A DNA stretch of 64,000 nucleotides from an uncultured bacterium (GTDB lineage: Bacteria > Nitrospirota > Thermodesulfovibrionia > Thermodesulfovibrionales > Dissulfurispiraceae), in the NCBI GenBank assembly GCA_937949555.1, contig CALEDV010000017.1, positions 23,622-87,621 of the forward strand, in the 5' to 3' direction. The translations under genes and the position numbers were made by a program. The first letter of the stretch is position 1. Each line of letters starts with the position of its first letter. This document shows positions 25,124-35,221 of this stretch, in pieces. Below the pieces are notes generated by a model. The model had not been told where the DNA came from. It made no database searches and was given only the letters and a program-made list of their open reading frames with translations.

Positions 25124-26203
25124 ATGAAAAAAACAATATTGATAACTATAATGCTTTCTGTTTTTGTAGTTGTTGGGGCAATTACTATCTATGCCTCAGG
25201 TGGCGATATCCTATACACAAAGCCTGTTAAATCGGTTCTTTTCAGCCATAAGGCACACGAGAATATCGGTTGTGGCAGTTGCCACTCGGGGCTCTTTGAG
25301 ATGAAGGCCTTAGCTGCCCAGGGCTATACAGATTTTAATATGGATGCGCTTTATAAGGGGAAATACTGCGGTGCTTGCCATAACGGCAAACAGGCCTTTG
25401 CATCGAACACCCAATGTGCCCGTTGTCATGGAGGCGTAAAAGAGTATGTTGCCATGAAGACGAGACCTAAGCAGAAATCCACGGCCCAAGGCCCTCAGCA
25501 GGCCATCAATATTGGCTCTGGAGATACCTCTGTGCCATTCAATCACACAAGCCATGCATCAATGGCCTGTGGGGACTGCCACACCAAGCTTTTTCAGATG
25601 AAAAAGGGTACCACAAAGATCACCTTTGCAGATCACAACTCAGATAAGTATTGTTATAGCTGCCATAACGGGACCAAGGCATTTTCATTTCAGGATTGCA
25701 ACAAGTGTCACGCAAAGCTGACAATACCTGGACAAATTACAATTGGCAAGGGTGATTCTGCAGTGAAGTTTAACCATGATTCTCACACAAAGAATACAAA
25801 GTGCAATGACTGTCATAACAAACTTTTTGCAGCAAAGAAAGGCTCCTCCAAGATTACCTTTGCAGAACATAGCTCCAATAAGTATTGTTATGCCTGCCAC
25901 AATGGCAAGAGGTCCTTTGGCTCTGATAACTGTGCTGCCTGTCACTCAAAGATACCAGCACCAAAAGGGACACTGACTTATAAAGTCAATGGCCTTGATA
26001 CTGCACACTTCAGCCATGACTTCCACGGCAAAATATTCGGGTGCAATGATTGTCATACAAAGATATTCTCAATGAAAATGGGTGCAACGAAGATGAACAT
26101 GCAAGGCATGTATGAGGGCAAATATTGCGGAGCCTGTCATAATAGCAACCTTGCCTTTCCCTCAACGGATTGTGCAAAGTGTCATTATAGCAAGAAGAAA
26201 TAA
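25124..26203 (+). CDS. Dodecahaem c7-type cytochrome
   Basis: The 359-residue periplasmic protein has a signal peptide (ending TIYASGG) and twelve CXXCH haem sites arranged as four similar trihaem units. Each unit follows the plan FSHxxH...CxxCH...YCxxCHNG...CxxCH. This is the cytochrome c7 domain, and four in a row resemble the dodecahaem c7 polymers of Geobacter. Bis-His ligation is likely because extra His residues sit before each first haem. It follows the NrfD and ferredoxin genes closely and is ended by a strong terminator, so the three form one transcription unit. Confidence 0.93.
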   Translation: MKKTILITIMLSVFVVVGAITIYASGGDILYTKPVKSVLFSHKAHENIGCGSCHSGLFEMKALAAQGYTDFNMDALYKGKYCGACHNGKQAFASNTQCARCHGGVKEYVAMKTRPKQKSTAQGPQQAINIGSGDTSVPFNHTSHASMACGDCHTKLFQMKKGTTKITFADHNSDKYCYSCHNGTKAFSFQDCNKCHAKLTIPGQITIGKGDSAVKFNHDSHTKNTKCNDCHNKLFAAKKGSSKITFAEHSSNKYCYACHNGKRSFGSDNCAACHSKIPAPKGTLTYKVNGLDTAHFSHDFHGKIFGCNDCHTKIFSMKMGATKMNMQGMYEGKYCGACHNSNLAFPSTDCAKCHYSKKK

Positions 26204-26227
26204 TAAACCGATAGATCTGTTAAGTGT

Positions 26228-26260
26228 AAAGGGGACTGACTGGCTTGGTCAGTCCCTTTA
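26228..26260 (+). terminator. Terminator of the NrfD-cytochrome operon
   Basis: The hairpin GGGACTGAC (26232-26240) / GTCAGTCCC (26248-26256) with a 7-base loop is followed by TTTA, 25 bases after the cytochrome stop. Confidence 0.75.
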
Positions 26261-26426
26261 GTTATTATCAATAAAGATTCCGTGAACAATTAATACAATA
26301 TCCTGTCCCTGCTTTATTGTTCTGCTTCTCTTTTGTAAGGATATGTTAAGCCAATACCTTGGAAGCAGATAAGTGATTTAGGGATACTTAGAACTGAATA
26401 TGATAGACTGCAAAGGAGTATACAAC

Positions 26427-26711
26427 ATGAATCTTAAAATCTTCAGTCCCTTTTTGTTGTCTTTTGCTATAGTTGTTTTTGCCACTGCCTGTAGTAAATC
26501 AGATGACCTGTGGCTTATGAAACAAAATTGTATTGGCTGTCACAATCTTGTTCCAGTATGTGTAAGTCTCGGGACTAAAAATGCCAAGGACTGGAAAATA
26601 ACCATCGAGTCTATGAAAAGGGCTGGTGCAAAGATTCAAAATCCAGACATAGACAAGATAGCCGATTTTTTGTCAAGACAAAAACCTGATTCAGCAGATT
26701 TCTGCAAGTAA
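26427..26711 (+). CDS. Small monohaem c-type lipoprotein
   Basis: The 94-residue product starts at the ATG at 26427, preceded by AAAGGAG; the frame stays open to 26400. It has a lipoprotein signal (IVVFATACSKSD, lipidated Cys) and one haem site, NCIGCHNL. A short helical domain follows (DWKITIESMKRAGAKI, IDKIADFLSRQ) typical of small class I c-type cytochromes. It should be anchored in a membrane facing the periplasm and could relay electrons for the upstream complex. The final Cys is odd for the family. Confidence 0.8.
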   Translation: MNLKIFSPFLLSFAIVVFATACSKSDDLWLMKQNCIGCHNLVPVCVSLGTKNAKDWKITIESMKRAGAKIQNPDIDKIADFLSRQKPDSADFCK

Positions 26712-26845
26712 TTAAAGCTGAAGCACCTGATTATTTGATCCTTTTTTTAAGGGCAAATACCACTGCTTTAAGCTGATAGGGTTTGACAAAGAAATAATAG
26801 AGCATATAGACTCTGTGTTTAAAATTTAAATTTATGGAGGGTGAA

Positions 26846-28126
26846 TTGCTGAAGACTGTTGAGGATATATCGTCAACCAAAAAAAGAATGCTTATTGAGA
26901 TACCTGCTGATAAGATACAAGCAGAGATGAAGGGTGCCTTTGCGAAGGCTCAGAGGGAGGCAAGATTGCCTGGATTTAGACCTGGCAAGGTGCCTATGAG
27001 CATGATTGTAAAAAGATATGGTAGTGCTATTGAGGCAGAAGTGCTGGAAAAACTTGTGCCTGAATTCTATAAAAGTTCTGTGCAGGATTCAGGGTTAACC
27101 CCTGTATCTGCCCCTATTTTGGAAGAAAAGTATGAATACAAGCCAAATGAGCCAATACTCCTTAAGATAAAGATTGATGTGCGCCCTAAGGTTGAACCAC
27201 TAAACTATAAGGGCATAGTAATAAAGGATGTGCCAGTAACAGTAACCGATGAGGATGTGCAGAGGATGTTGAATGCCTTTTCCAATGAAAGGGCAAATTA
27301 TGAGGTGTCCGAGGGAGAGATTCAAGAGGGTGATCTCGTGTCCTTTGACTGTTCCTTAGATAATAGACAGGAAAAGGACCTGATAGTTCGTGCAGGCGCC
27401 TCTTCACCCTATCCAGAGGAATTTACCAAGTCCTTTATTGGGAAAAAGACCGATGATGTATTTCAGTGGGATGCTGATTTTAAAGATAATGACAAACTGC
27501 CTTTGCATGGGATGAAGGGTCTATTGTCAATAAAAATCAATTCTGTTAAGAAAAAAATATCTCCACCCTTAGATGATGAATTTGCAAAGGATTTAGGTTA
27601 TGAAACCCTTGAGGAACTGAAGGATAAAATCCGGGAAAACCTCCTGTCTTCTCGAGAAAATCAGGCAAGAAATCAAAAGATTGGTCAGATATTGGATAAG
27701 TTAATTGAAACACACAACTTTGAACTTCCTGAAAGTCTCCTTGAGAATGAGCTTACAACCCTAATACAGGAAATAAAATCTACCCAGAAAGACAATAGAG
27801 GCGAAGAGCAATTGAGAAAAGAGATGTTACCCATTGCTGAAAAGAATGTGAAGATTGGTATATTGCTTGAGCTGATAGGCATAGAGGAGGGCATTAAGGT
27901 TACGAAAGATGAGCTTGAGCAGGAACTTTACGCCACTGCAAATCAACTGAACGTGCCTCCTGAGGAGCTTTTAAAATACTACATGGAGCAGGATGGGTCC
28001 TTATTGAGGATTCATAATAAGGCATATACAAGAAGTGTATTCTCTAAGCTACTTGATTATGCCGTAATTGATAATGCTGATGAGCAGGTGGCTTCTGAAA
28101 ATTCGAAATCTTCAAAGGAGGACTAA
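26846..28126 (+). CDS. tig: Trigger factor
   Basis: The 426-residue chaperone and peptidyl-prolyl isomerase binds nascent chains at the ribosome exit tunnel. The ribosome-binding signature [12 protein letters not shown], the PPIase domain ([13 protein letters not shown]...) and a C-terminal helical chaperone domain are present. The frame opens with an ATG at 26834 that lies within the ribosome-binding site. GGAGG five bases before the TTG at 26846, and the family N-terminus (LKTVEDIS), favour the TTG. clpP and clpX follow, the usual bacterial order. Confidence 0.95.
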   Translation: MLKTVEDISSTKKRMLIEIPADKIQAEMKGAFAKAQREARLPGFRPGKVPMSMIVKRYGSAIEAEVLEKLVPEFYKSSVQDSGLTPVSAPILEEKYEYKPNEPILLKIKIDVRPKVEPLNYKGIVIKDVPVTVTDEDVQRMLNAFSNERANYEVSEGEIQEGDLVSFDCSLDNRQEKDLIVRAGASSPYPEEFTKSFIGKKTDDVFQWDADFKDNDKLPLHGMKGLLSIKINSVKKKISPPLDDEFAKDLGYETLEELKDKIRENLLSSRENQARNQKIGQILDKLIETHNFELPESLLENELTTLIQEIKSTQKDNRGEEQLRKEMLPIAEKNVKIGILLELIGIEEGIKVTKDELEQELYATANQLNVPPEELLKYYMEQDGSLLRIHNKAYTRSVFSKLLDYAVIDNADEQVASENSKSSKED

Positions 28127-28133
28127 TAGACTT

Positions 28134-28730
28134 ATGAGCATTGTTCCTATAGTTATAGAACAGACTGGACGCACCGAGAGGGCATACGATATTTATTCAA
28201 GACTTCTAAAGGACAGGATAATTTTTATTGGTACTGCTATCGATGATCATGTGGCCAATGTTGTGGTTGCTCAGTTACTTTTTTTGCAGACCGAAGACCC
28301 AGATAAAGACATACATATATACATAAATTCACCTGGGGGTTCTGTAACAGCAGGACTTGCTATTTATGACACTATGCAGTATTTAAAACCTGCTATAGCA
28401 ACTTATTGTATTGGTCAGGCAGCAAGTTTTGGGGCGCTTCTGCTTGCTGCAGGGACAAAGGGCAAGAGATTCGGACTCCCCAATGCAAGGATAATGATCC
28501 ATCAACCTATAGGCGGTTTTTATGGTCAGGCAACGGATATAGAGATACATGCACGAGAGATACTAAAGGTCAAAGAGACACTAAATACAATACTGTCAAA
28601 CCATACAGGACAACCTATTGATAAAATAAGAACTGATGCAGAAAGGGATTTTTTTATGTCTAGTGAGGATGCAAGATCCTACGGTATAATTGATGAGGTA
28701 ATAACCACAATCAAGGATGTAAAAAGCTAA
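28134..28730 (+). CDS. clpP: ClpP protease subunit
   Basis: The 198-residue serine peptidase has catalytic Ser in [10 protein letters not shown], His in MIHQPIGG and Asp in the [19 protein letters not shown] region. It forms the tetradecameric chamber that ClpX feeds. The upstream in-frame extension to 28068 runs inside tig and is rejected, because AAAGGAGGA precedes the ATG at 28134. The gene is 7 bases from tig and followed by clpX. Confidence 0.97.
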   Translation: MSIVPIVIEQTGRTERAYDIYSRLLKDRIIFIGTAIDDHVANVVVAQLLFLQTEDPDKDIHIYINSPGGSVTAGLAIYDTMQYLKPAIATYCIGQAASFGALLLAAGTKGKRFGLPNARIMIHQPIGGFYGQATDIEIHAREILKVKETLNTILSNHTGQPIDKIRTDAERDFFMSSEDARSYGIIDEVITTIKDVKS

Positions 28731-28751
28731 TTTATTTTCATGGAGGCTTAA

Positions 28752-29993
28752 ATGGGGAAAAAGATATTAGATATGACGCTCCAATGTTCTTTTTGTAATA
28801 AACAACAGGAGGAGGTTAAAAAACTCATTGCAGGACCTAATGTATATATTTGCGATGAGTGTGTGAGCCTGTGCAATGATATTCTTATGGAAGATATAAA
28901 TCTTCAGTACAAGAGGAGCCATAAGAAACTGCCTTCCCCTGTGGAGATACACAACTTCTTAAATGATTTTGTCATTGGTCAGGAAAGGGCAAAGAAGATA
29001 CTTTCTGTGGCTGTTCATAATCACTACAAGAGGATTAATTTCAATAAAAAATCTGATGTGGAACTTCAAAAGAGCAACATACTGCTTATTGGACCAACGG
29101 GTACAGGCAAGACATTGCTTGCCCAGACCCTTGCAAGATTTCTTGATGTGCCTTTTACTATTGCCGATGCTACAACCTTAACTGAGGCGGGATATGTTGG
29201 AGAGGATGTTGAGAATGTGCTTGTTAAGCTCCTTCAAGCTGCCGATTACGACCCTGAAAAATCGCAGAGGGGTATTATATATATTGATGAGATTGACAAG
29301 ATAAGCAGAAAGTCCGATAGCCCCTCAATAACAAGAGATGTCTCTGGTGAAGGAGTCCAGCAGGCATTGCTCAAGATTGTAGAGGGGACCATTGCAAACA
29401 TACCTCCCCAGGGAGGGAGAAAACACCCTCAACAGGAATACATACAGATTGATACCAGAAATATACTTTTTATCTGCGGTGGTGCCTTTGTTGGACTTGA
29501 AGCAATTATTGAAAAGAGGATTGGCCGCTCCAGTATAGGTTTCGGTCATGAACTCAAGGGTTCTAAGGAAAAACGTAGAGAGGAACTTCTAAAACAGACT
29601 GAACCTGAGGACCTTATCAAATACGGTCTTATCCCAGAATTTGTAGGAAGGATGCCTGTAGTGGCAACCCTTGAGGACCTTGATGAGGCAGCGCTGACAA
29701 GGATACTGACGGAGCCCAAAAATGCCCTTATAAAGCAGTATCAGAAGCTTCTTTCCTTTGATAAGGTGAATCTAAAGTTTACGGAACCTTCCATTGCAGC
29801 CATAGCAAAGAAGGCAATGAATCGCAAGGCAGGAGCCCGCGGTTTAAGGGCGATTCTTGAGGAGATAATGCTTGATGTGATGTATGAGGTGCCCTCAAAG
29901 ACAGGCATTTTAGAATGCATTATCAATGAAGATACAGTAAACAATAATGAGAAACCTATACTCATCTATGAGCAAAAGGCGGAGTCAGCATAG
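28752..29993 (+). CDS. clpX: ClpX ATPase
   Basis: The 413-residue AAA+ unfoldase has an N-terminal zinc-binding domain (CSFCNKQQ...CDEC), Walker A GPTGTGKT and Walker [13 protein letters not shown]-terminal sensor-2 domain follows ([15 protein letters not shown]). It selects substrates and threads them into ClpP. GGAGG precedes the ATG. A long inverted repeat downstream may end transcription. Confidence 0.97.
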   Translation: MGKKILDMTLQCSFCNKQQEEVKKLIAGPNVYICDECVSLCNDILMEDINLQYKRSHKKLPSPVEIHNFLNDFVIGQERAKKILSVAVHNHYKRINFNKKSDVELQKSNILLIGPTGTGKTLLAQTLARFLDVPFTIADATTLTEAGYVGEDVENVLVKLLQAADYDPEKSQRGIIYIDEIDKISRKSDSPSITRDVSGEGVQQALLKIVEGTIANIPPQGGRKHPQQEYIQIDTRNILFICGGAFVGLEAIIEKRIGRSSIGFGHELKGSKEKRREELLKQTEPEDLIKYGLIPEFVGRMPVVATLEDLDEAALTRILTEPKNALIKQYQKLLSFDKVNLKFTEPSIAAIAKKAMNRKAGARGLRAILEEIMLDVMYEVPSKTGILECIINEDTVNNNEKPILIYEQKAESA

Positions 29994-30043
29994 CAGGTAA
30001 AATATTTAAAGATCTAACTCATGCCAAAATGCAGGCAGGAGAT

Positions 30044-30094
30044 CTCATAGGGTTTGGTAGGTATATGGCTATAACCCTTTATTAGCCCTATGAG
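30044..30094. terminator. Possible bidirectional terminator
   Basis: A 9-bp inverted repeat, CTCATAGGG (30044-30052) / CCCTATGAG (30086-30094), lies between the convergent clpX and methyltransferase-like genes. A nested AGGGTT/AACCCT repeat in the loop could form an alternative fold. There is no clear T-run, so the call is weak. Confidence 0.35.
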
Positions 30095-30181
30095 GTAATC
30101 TTATAAAAGTGTTTACAAAAAACATCATAGAGGGCAAGGAACACCTTTTAACAGGCTTCAGACAGCAGAATTTTACTTGCT

Positions 30182-30979
30182 TTAGGGCATATTCATTAGT
30201 ATCGCGGATACGGTCATCTCCACGGAGAATTTCTTTGATTCCTTCCCTAAAGGCACAAGCTCCCAAACCCAATGTCTGTAAGGCTTGATATTTTGCAGCA
30301 ATGGGGCAGTAAGTTGCCTCTCTATCTCATTGCCCTTTTTATCAATATATACTATTTGCCAGTCAGAGATGAGACATACAGGACAACTCAAGGCTGCAAG
30401 CCCTTTATAATGATTCTTCATTATCTCATTTTCCCAAAGAATCAATCTTTCTGAATCCTTCCATTTGAGTTTATCCCGAAGGTATTGCCCTGGAATGTAT
30501 GGCAACTGGGATAGGAGATTAAGGGAAATCACAAGACTACAATCCTCACCACATTCAGGGAAAAAATACTCTGGTGCAGGTAGGATTGACTCAGGGATTG
30601 GTTTGTTTGTATAAATCTTTTCTGCTACTCCCGTCACATCTGCACTAATTAGGCTAACATTGTTAAACAGCGATGCAACCATCTGCATTGAAGGCATCTG
30701 CACAATATCAACAAGCACAACCCTTTTAAAAGACAATGCAAGTTCCCTGAGGGGTAAGTCAATCAAAGAACCTGAACCAATCACCACTACCTTTTCCCTA
30801 TCAGGAATTCTTTCTACTACTTCAAGGATTGTCTCCTTTGTGTTATCAATATGCCTCTGCCAACCTTCCCTGCATCGCTGATGCCTTGATTCTATAGATA
30901 TTGCCTCCTTAAGGTAGCCCATCTTCTTTACATATTCCGGGGCAGAGATAGTAAGGTATTTAAATAATTCATTTATCAT
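30182..30979 (-). CDS. Predicted SAM-dependent methyltransferase-like protein
   Basis: The 265-residue product has a Rossmann-like core (EKVVVIGSGSLIDLPLRELA, then RVVLVDIV) resembling motifs I and II of class I methyltransferases. Conserved blocks follow that I do not recognise (LVISLNLLSQLPYIPGQYL; HWVWELVPLG). No signal peptide or membrane segment is seen. The neighbouring minus-strand gene encodes a B12-binding-type radical-SAM protein, but the two are not tightly coupled. The substrate is unknown and the methyltransferase call rests on the fold signature only. Confidence 0.6.
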   Translation of the reverse strand: MINELFKYLTISAPEYVKKMGYLKEAISIESRHQRCREGWQRHIDNTKETILEVVERIPDREKVVVIGSGSLIDLPLRELALSFKRVVLVDIVQMPSMQMVASLFNNVSLISADVTGVAEKIYTNKPIPESILPAPEYFFPECGEDCSLVISLNLLSQLPYIPGQYLRDKLKWKDSERLILWENEIMKNHYKGLAALSCPVCLISDWQIVYIDKKGNEIERQLTAPLLQNIKPYRHWVWELVPLGKESKKFSVEMTVSAILMNMP

Positions 30980-31016
30980 AACTTAGCTTAATCCCGATGA
31001 AACTGCCTTGCTTCCT

Positions 31017-32333
31017 TCAAAGGGAAGCAAGACAAAAGGCATCGTTATACTCCTTTACCTCAAGTCTCAGTTTGCTAAGGCACTCTGAATCAATACCACT
31101 TAATAGTTCAGTAAAAACAGTGTTGTTTGTCATTATTGGGTCCAGATTGTCTGATATAATTCCACAGTTTATAAGTTCCTGCCATGCCTTTGTGCCCCTT
31201 ATAGGTGAAAATTCTGTTAATTTAATAATCACCCTCTGTCTTTTAAGGTACTCTACCCCTTCCCTTACCTCCTCTAAATCCTGACCAGGAAGTCCATACA
31301 TAAGATAAACTCCAATGTCTTCATCAGCAAAACCTGCAGACCTCAGAGAATGCAGCGCCCTATGGAGATCTTCCACAGTAGTTTTCCCCCCAGTCATAGA
31401 TTGTCTTTCACTATCAAGGGTCTCAAAACCTATACGTATAGTTTTAAAGCCACTTCTTTTCATAAGCATCGAAACCTCTTCGTCTATGAATCGGGCATGT
31501 AATCCGTTGGGGGTGTGAAATCTCAGGGGCAGTTTTCTTCTTATCACCTCTCTGAGGATTGGCTTTATATGAGACTCTGCATCATAAAGCAGGGCATCAT
31601 CGTAAAAGGCAATATCTGATATGCCCCTTTTAGAGAGACCCTTTATTTCTTCAATAACCTCTATAAAGTTCCTCCTTTGGTATCCTCCATTTATTATGCT
31701 TGATGCGCAATAGGAGCATCTAAAGGGGCATCCAGTAGAAGTCAATAGAGCGGCATAACTGTGTTTATGCAGACCCATATCATAATATGGAATTGGTGTT
31801 TGCCTTATTTGTTTGAGTTTGAAGCCAAAGGTTTTTATGATAACCTGTAATGCATCTTCAGCCCTGCCTAAGCACAGGGCATCAGCCCCTGAAAAGGAGG
31901 AGGCATGTTCTGTATAGAGTTTCGGATAAAGCCCTCCAAGGATCACTGGCACATCCCCTTTAGATTCTCTAATTAATTCAATTGATTGCTGCACACCAGG
32001 GTACCAGTAAGCCATACTTGATGTAATAAGCACAGCATCTATAAATCCCGCATTAGTTAGGGATTTATGAAATTCATCAATGCCTATTCCATATCTCTTA
32101 TAATGTCTATTAAGAGGAGAGAGGCAATCAGGCTTTTCTACCACTTCGTAATTATACTTCCCCGCGCCAAACCTCTTAGGTATGTATGCCTCAAGACAAT
32201 CTATATATTTAATGGAGACATCAAAAAGGCTGAGATATTCTGCGCATCTATATAGTCCGAGGGGGACAGACCAAAGATTGTAGGCTGCAAAATCGTAGAT
32301 CCATGGATTAATTAAAAGTAGATTTATTTTCAT
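31017..32333 (-). CDS. B12-binding-domain radical-SAM protein
   Basis: The 438-residue product has an N-terminal cobalamin-binding-like domain (INLLLINPWIYDFAAYNLWS, GGLYPKLYTEHASS) and a radical-SAM core with CPFRCSYC (CX3CX2C near 205). Elp3-type motifs follow (IRIGFETLDSE, VYLMYGLPGQDLEEV). The frame begins with a GTG at 32354, but the ATG at 32333 starts the conserved domain. It is divergent from livH. The reaction is unknown; family members include methyltransferases and methylthiotransferases. Confidence 0.85.
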   Translation of the reverse strand: MKINLLLINPWIYDFAAYNLWSVPLGLYRCAEYLSLFDVSIKYIDCLEAYIPKRFGAGKYNYEVVEKPDCLSPLNRHYKRYGIGIDEFHKSLTNAGFIDAVLITSSMAYWYPGVQQSIELIRESKGDVPVILGGLYPKLYTEHASSFSGADALCLGRAEDALQVIIKTFGFKLKQIRQTPIPYYDMGLHKHSYAALLTSTGCPFRCSYCASSIINGGYQRRNFIEVIEEIKGLSKRGISDIAFYDDALLYDAESHIKPILREVIRRKLPLRFHTPNGLHARFIDEEVSMLMKRSGFKTIRIGFETLDSERQSMTGGKTTVEDLHRALHSLRSAGFADEDIGVYLMYGLPGQDLEEVREGVEYLKRQRVIIKLTEFSPIRGTKAWQELINCGIISDNLDPIMTNNTVFTELLSGIDSECLSKLRLEVKEYNDAFCLASL

Positions 32334-32394
32334 CAGTATAATAAATTTTAACACTAACGGTAGGGGGAAAAGGATACAAATTAACTTTCATTTT

Positions 32395-32403
32395 TGTTAA
32401 AAT
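32395..32403 (+). promoter_or_regulatory. Extended -10 box before livH
   Basis: TGTTAAAAT ends 5 bases before the ATG at 32409, and no Shine-Dalgarno sequence lies between. This predicts a leaderless livHMGF transcript. Confidence 0.5.
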
Positions 32404-32408
32404 CCAAT

Positions 32409-33311
32409 ATGATTTTACAACAGATAATAAACGGGCTAACACTGGGGAGCGTCTATTCCCTTATAGCCCTTGGCTATACTATGGTTTATGGAATATTAGA
32501 ATTCATTAATTTTGCCCACGGCGAAATATACATGTTAGGCGCCTATTTGGGCATAATATTCCTTGCCTTCTTTACTGCTATTGGACTAACTACATCCAAC
32601 CTATGGCTGTCCTTAGTGCTTACATCACTTTTAACCATAGCCTTTTGCGCCTGCTATGGTTTTTTTATAGAACGTTTCGCTTATAAACCCCTCAGAGACG
32701 CCCCAAGATTAAGTCCGCTGATAAGCGCAATTGGTGTTTCCATTTTCCTCCAGAACTTTGTGATGCTAACCCAAGGAGCAACGGACTTGGTATTTAGGAT
32801 AGATGCCTTTGAAGGCTCTATAAACCTCTACGGTGCCCAGATAACATATTTTCAGGCTGTAATACTAGGCTCCTGTTTTCTAATAATGATTGGACTCAGC
32901 CTTTTTGTAAATAAGACTTCAATAGGAAAGGCAATGAGGGCAACAGCACAGGACAAGGTCATGGCGTCACTTTTAGGCATAAATGTGGATTTGGTAATAT
33001 CTATAACCTTTGTAATCGGTGCATCCCTGGCTGCTGTGGCTGGACTTATGGTGGCTGGATACTATGGCATAGTTAATTACCATATAGGTTATATTGCAGG
33101 ATTAAAGGCCTTTACTGCTGCAGTGCTTGGGGGCATAGGCAGCATCTCAGGGGCAATGATGGGAGGAATGGCTTTGGGACTGGTGGAGTCCCTTGGGGCA
33201 GCTTACATATCAAGTGATTATAAAGATGTATATGCCTTTTTGATGCTCCTATTGATACTGCTCATAAGACCTCAGGGTATAATGGGCAGAAGGATTGAAC
33301 AAAAGGTATGA
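32409..33311 (+). CDS. livH: Branched-chain amino acid ABC transporter permease LivH
   Basis: The 300-residue inner-membrane permease has about eight helices and the LivH signature (INGLTLGSVYSLIALGYTMV, then ILEFINFAHGEIYMLGAY). It also has the cytoplasmic EAA-like loop AMRATAQDKVMASLLGI. It pairs with LivM as the channel of a branched-chain amino acid or related (urea, amide) importer. The frame starts at a TTG at 32394, but the family start and the promoter spacing favour the ATG at 32409. livM overlaps its end by 4 bases. Confidence 0.93.
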   Translation: MILQQIINGLTLGSVYSLIALGYTMVYGILEFINFAHGEIYMLGAYLGIIFLAFFTAIGLTTSNLWLSLVLTSLLTIAFCACYGFFIERFAYKPLRDAPRLSPLISAIGVSIFLQNFVMLTQGATDLVFRIDAFEGSINLYGAQITYFQAVILGSCFLIMIGLSLFVNKTSIGKAMRATAQDKVMASLLGINVDLVISITFVIGASLAAVAGLMVAGYYGIVNYHIGYIAGLKAFTAAVLGGIGSISGAMMGGMALGLVESLGAAYISSDYKDVYAFLMLLLILLIRPQGIMGRRIEQKV

Positions 33312-34468
33312 GCGTTGAAACAAAAAGGATAAAACCACTTCTACAAAATATCTTCTCTCGCCCATTATTCAATGCACTTCTGTTATCCCTGCTTGTCCTA
33401 CCCTTTACTGGACCTAAGACCGCAGTCCTTTTATTGTTTGCCTCTTTATTATTGCTGCTTTCTGCAAAGCTATCAAGGAAATTGTCCTCAGGATTTACCC
33501 ACATAAAGGGCATCTCTTCTTTAATCTCTCTGATTTCCAGATATAGATCACAGATGTTGTTTTTACTGGCTTTACTGTTGTGCATAACGCCAGTGCTTCA
33601 CAATTCTCCCTATACAGTGGATGTGCTCACTTTATGCCTCATATATTCCATACTTGCCTTAGGATTAAATGTCATAGTAGGCATGACAGGACTTTTGCAT
33701 CTTGGTTTTGCTGCCTTTTATGCAATAGGGGCATACACTTACGCCTTGTTTTCTATTAATGTGGGGATCTCCTTCTGGCTTGCTGCAACACTGTCGGCAA
33801 TCATTGCAGCGCTATCTGGATTCATACTCGCCTTCCCTGCTCTCAGGCTCAAGGGCGATTATTTAGCCATAGTAACCCTTGGATTTGGAGAGATCCTTAG
33901 GATTATACTGAATAATTGGAAAGAGGTGACAAATGGACCAAACGGCATCAGCAAAATACCTCCTCCCTCGATATTTGGATATTCCTTAGATAACCTAGGA
34001 CATTTTTTTTATCTATCCCTTGCGGTAGCAATACTGGTCTTTGTTGTTATAGGCAGGGTAGAACAATCAGCGATTGGCAGGGCATGGGTGGCAATAAGAG
34101 AGGATGAAATCGCAGCCTCCTCTTTAGGTATTGATGTAACAAGATACAAACTAATGTCCTTTGCCTTTGGCTCCTTCTGGGCAGGACTTGCAGGTGCATT
34201 ATTTGCTTCAAAAATGGGTTTCATCTCTCCTGAAAGTTTTACATTCCTTGAGTCAGCGCTAATCCTCTGCATGGTTATCCTTGGTGGGCTTGGCAGCAGA
34301 TATGGTGCTGTAGCAGGGGCTTTTATATTAATAGGGATTCCAGAACTCCTGAGAGATGTTCAGACATACCGAATGCTGTTTTTAGGCATTACTCTAATCA
34401 TACTGATGCTATTTATGCCTGGAGGCATTGGCGGTAAAAGGGCAGTAAGTGTCTATATTAAAGGTTGA
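33308..34468 (+). CDS. livM: Branched-chain amino acid ABC transporter permease LivM
   Basis: The 386-residue polytopic permease has an extended N-terminal region with two extra helices before the conserved core (ILALGLNVIVGMTGLLHLGF, AFYAIGAYTYAL, GDYLAIVTLGFGEILRIILN). The EAA-like loop (GRAWVAIREDEIAASSLGI) contacts the ATPases. It overlaps both livH (4 bases) and livG (20 bases), so the genes are translationally coupled. Confidence 0.93.
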   Translation: MSVETKRIKPLLQNIFSRPLFNALLLSLLVLPFTGPKTAVLLLFASLLLLLSAKLSRKLSSGFTHIKGISSLISLISRYRSQMLFLLALLLCITPVLHNSPYTVDVLTLCLIYSILALGLNVIVGMTGLLHLGFAAFYAIGAYTYALFSINVGISFWLAATLSAIIAALSGFILAFPALRLKGDYLAIVTLGFGEILRIILNNWKEVTNGPNGISKIPPPSIFGYSLDNLGHFFYLSLAVAILVFVVIGRVEQSAIGRAWVAIREDEIAASSLGIDVTRYKLMSFAFGSFWAGLAGALFASKMGFISPESFTFLESALILCMVILGGLGSRYGAVAGAFILIGIPELLRDVQTYRMLFLGITLIILMLFMPGGIGGKRAVSVYIKG

Positions 34469-35219
34469 AAACCTAAGCAAAAGTTTCGACGGTTTAAGGG
34501 CATTAAAGGACATTACCCTGTCTATAAAGCAGGGCGCTATTGCAAGCATAATAGGTCCTAACGGTGCAGGAAAAACAACCCTCTTTAACTGTCTGACTGG
34601 CTTTTCAAAACCATCCTCTGGTGCCGTTTTCTATAAGGGGAGAGAAATAACAGGAATGAGCCCCCATAAAATCGCAGGTATAGGTATTGCCAGAACCTTC
34701 CAAAACATCAGACTATTTGGAGCCTTAAGTGTAATAGAAAATATGCTTATAGGGTGCCATATTAGTAAAGGCTATGGTTTCTTTAGTGCCCTGATGAGAG
34801 GGCGCAGATTTAGTTCCCTGGAAAAATCAAACTTTCATAGGTCTATGGGTATTCTCGATATGCTTGAACTGTCTAAATACGCCAAACACCTTGCAAGCTC
34901 ATTACCCTATGGACTGCAGAGGAGGCTTGAGATTGCCCGTGCAATGGCTATGAATCCTAAGCTGCTCCTTCTTGACGAACCGAGCGCTGGGATGAATCCC
35001 TCGGAGACCCTTGAACTGATGAGACAACTCATTAGACTTAGAGAAGAAGGGGTTACACTGCTGATAATTGAGCACGACATGACACTCGTAATGGGGCTGT
35101 CAGAGCAGATAACGGTACTAAATTATGGGACAAAGATAGCTGAAGGCACCCCTGACCAGATAAGAAACAACAGCGAAGTAATAGAGGCTTATCTTGGCTC
35201 TGCCAATGGCCAATTCTAA
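34449..35219 (+). CDS. livG: Branched-chain amino acid ABC transporter ATPase LivG
   Basis: The 256-residue ATPase has Walker A GPNGAGKT, the LivG-type insert (IARTFQNIRLFGALSVIENM), a degenerate signature region (SSLPYGLQRRLEIARAMAM) and Walker B LLLLDEPSAGMN. It starts at a GTG inside the end of livM. It forms the nucleotide-binding pair with LivF. The usual signature LSGG/LSYG is replaced by LPYG, which is also common in the family. Confidence 0.95.
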   Translation: MSILKVENLSKSFDGLRALKDITLSIKQGAIASIIGPNGAGKTTLFNCLTGFSKPSSGAVFYKGREITGMSPHKIAGIGIARTFQNIRLFGALSVIENMLIGCHISKGYGFFSALMRGRRFSSLEKSNFHRSMGILDMLELSKYAKHLASSLPYGLQRRLEIARAMAMNPKLLLLDEPSAGMNPSETLELMRQLIRLREEGVTLLIIEHDMTLVMGLSEQITVLNYGTKIAEGTPDQIRNNSEVIEAYLGSANGQF

Positions 35220-35221
35220 CA

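Noticed and set aside
25310..25976. CRISPR or DNA repeat array
   Set aside because: The regular pattern comes from the repeated haem motifs in the protein; DNA units vary and there are no spacers.
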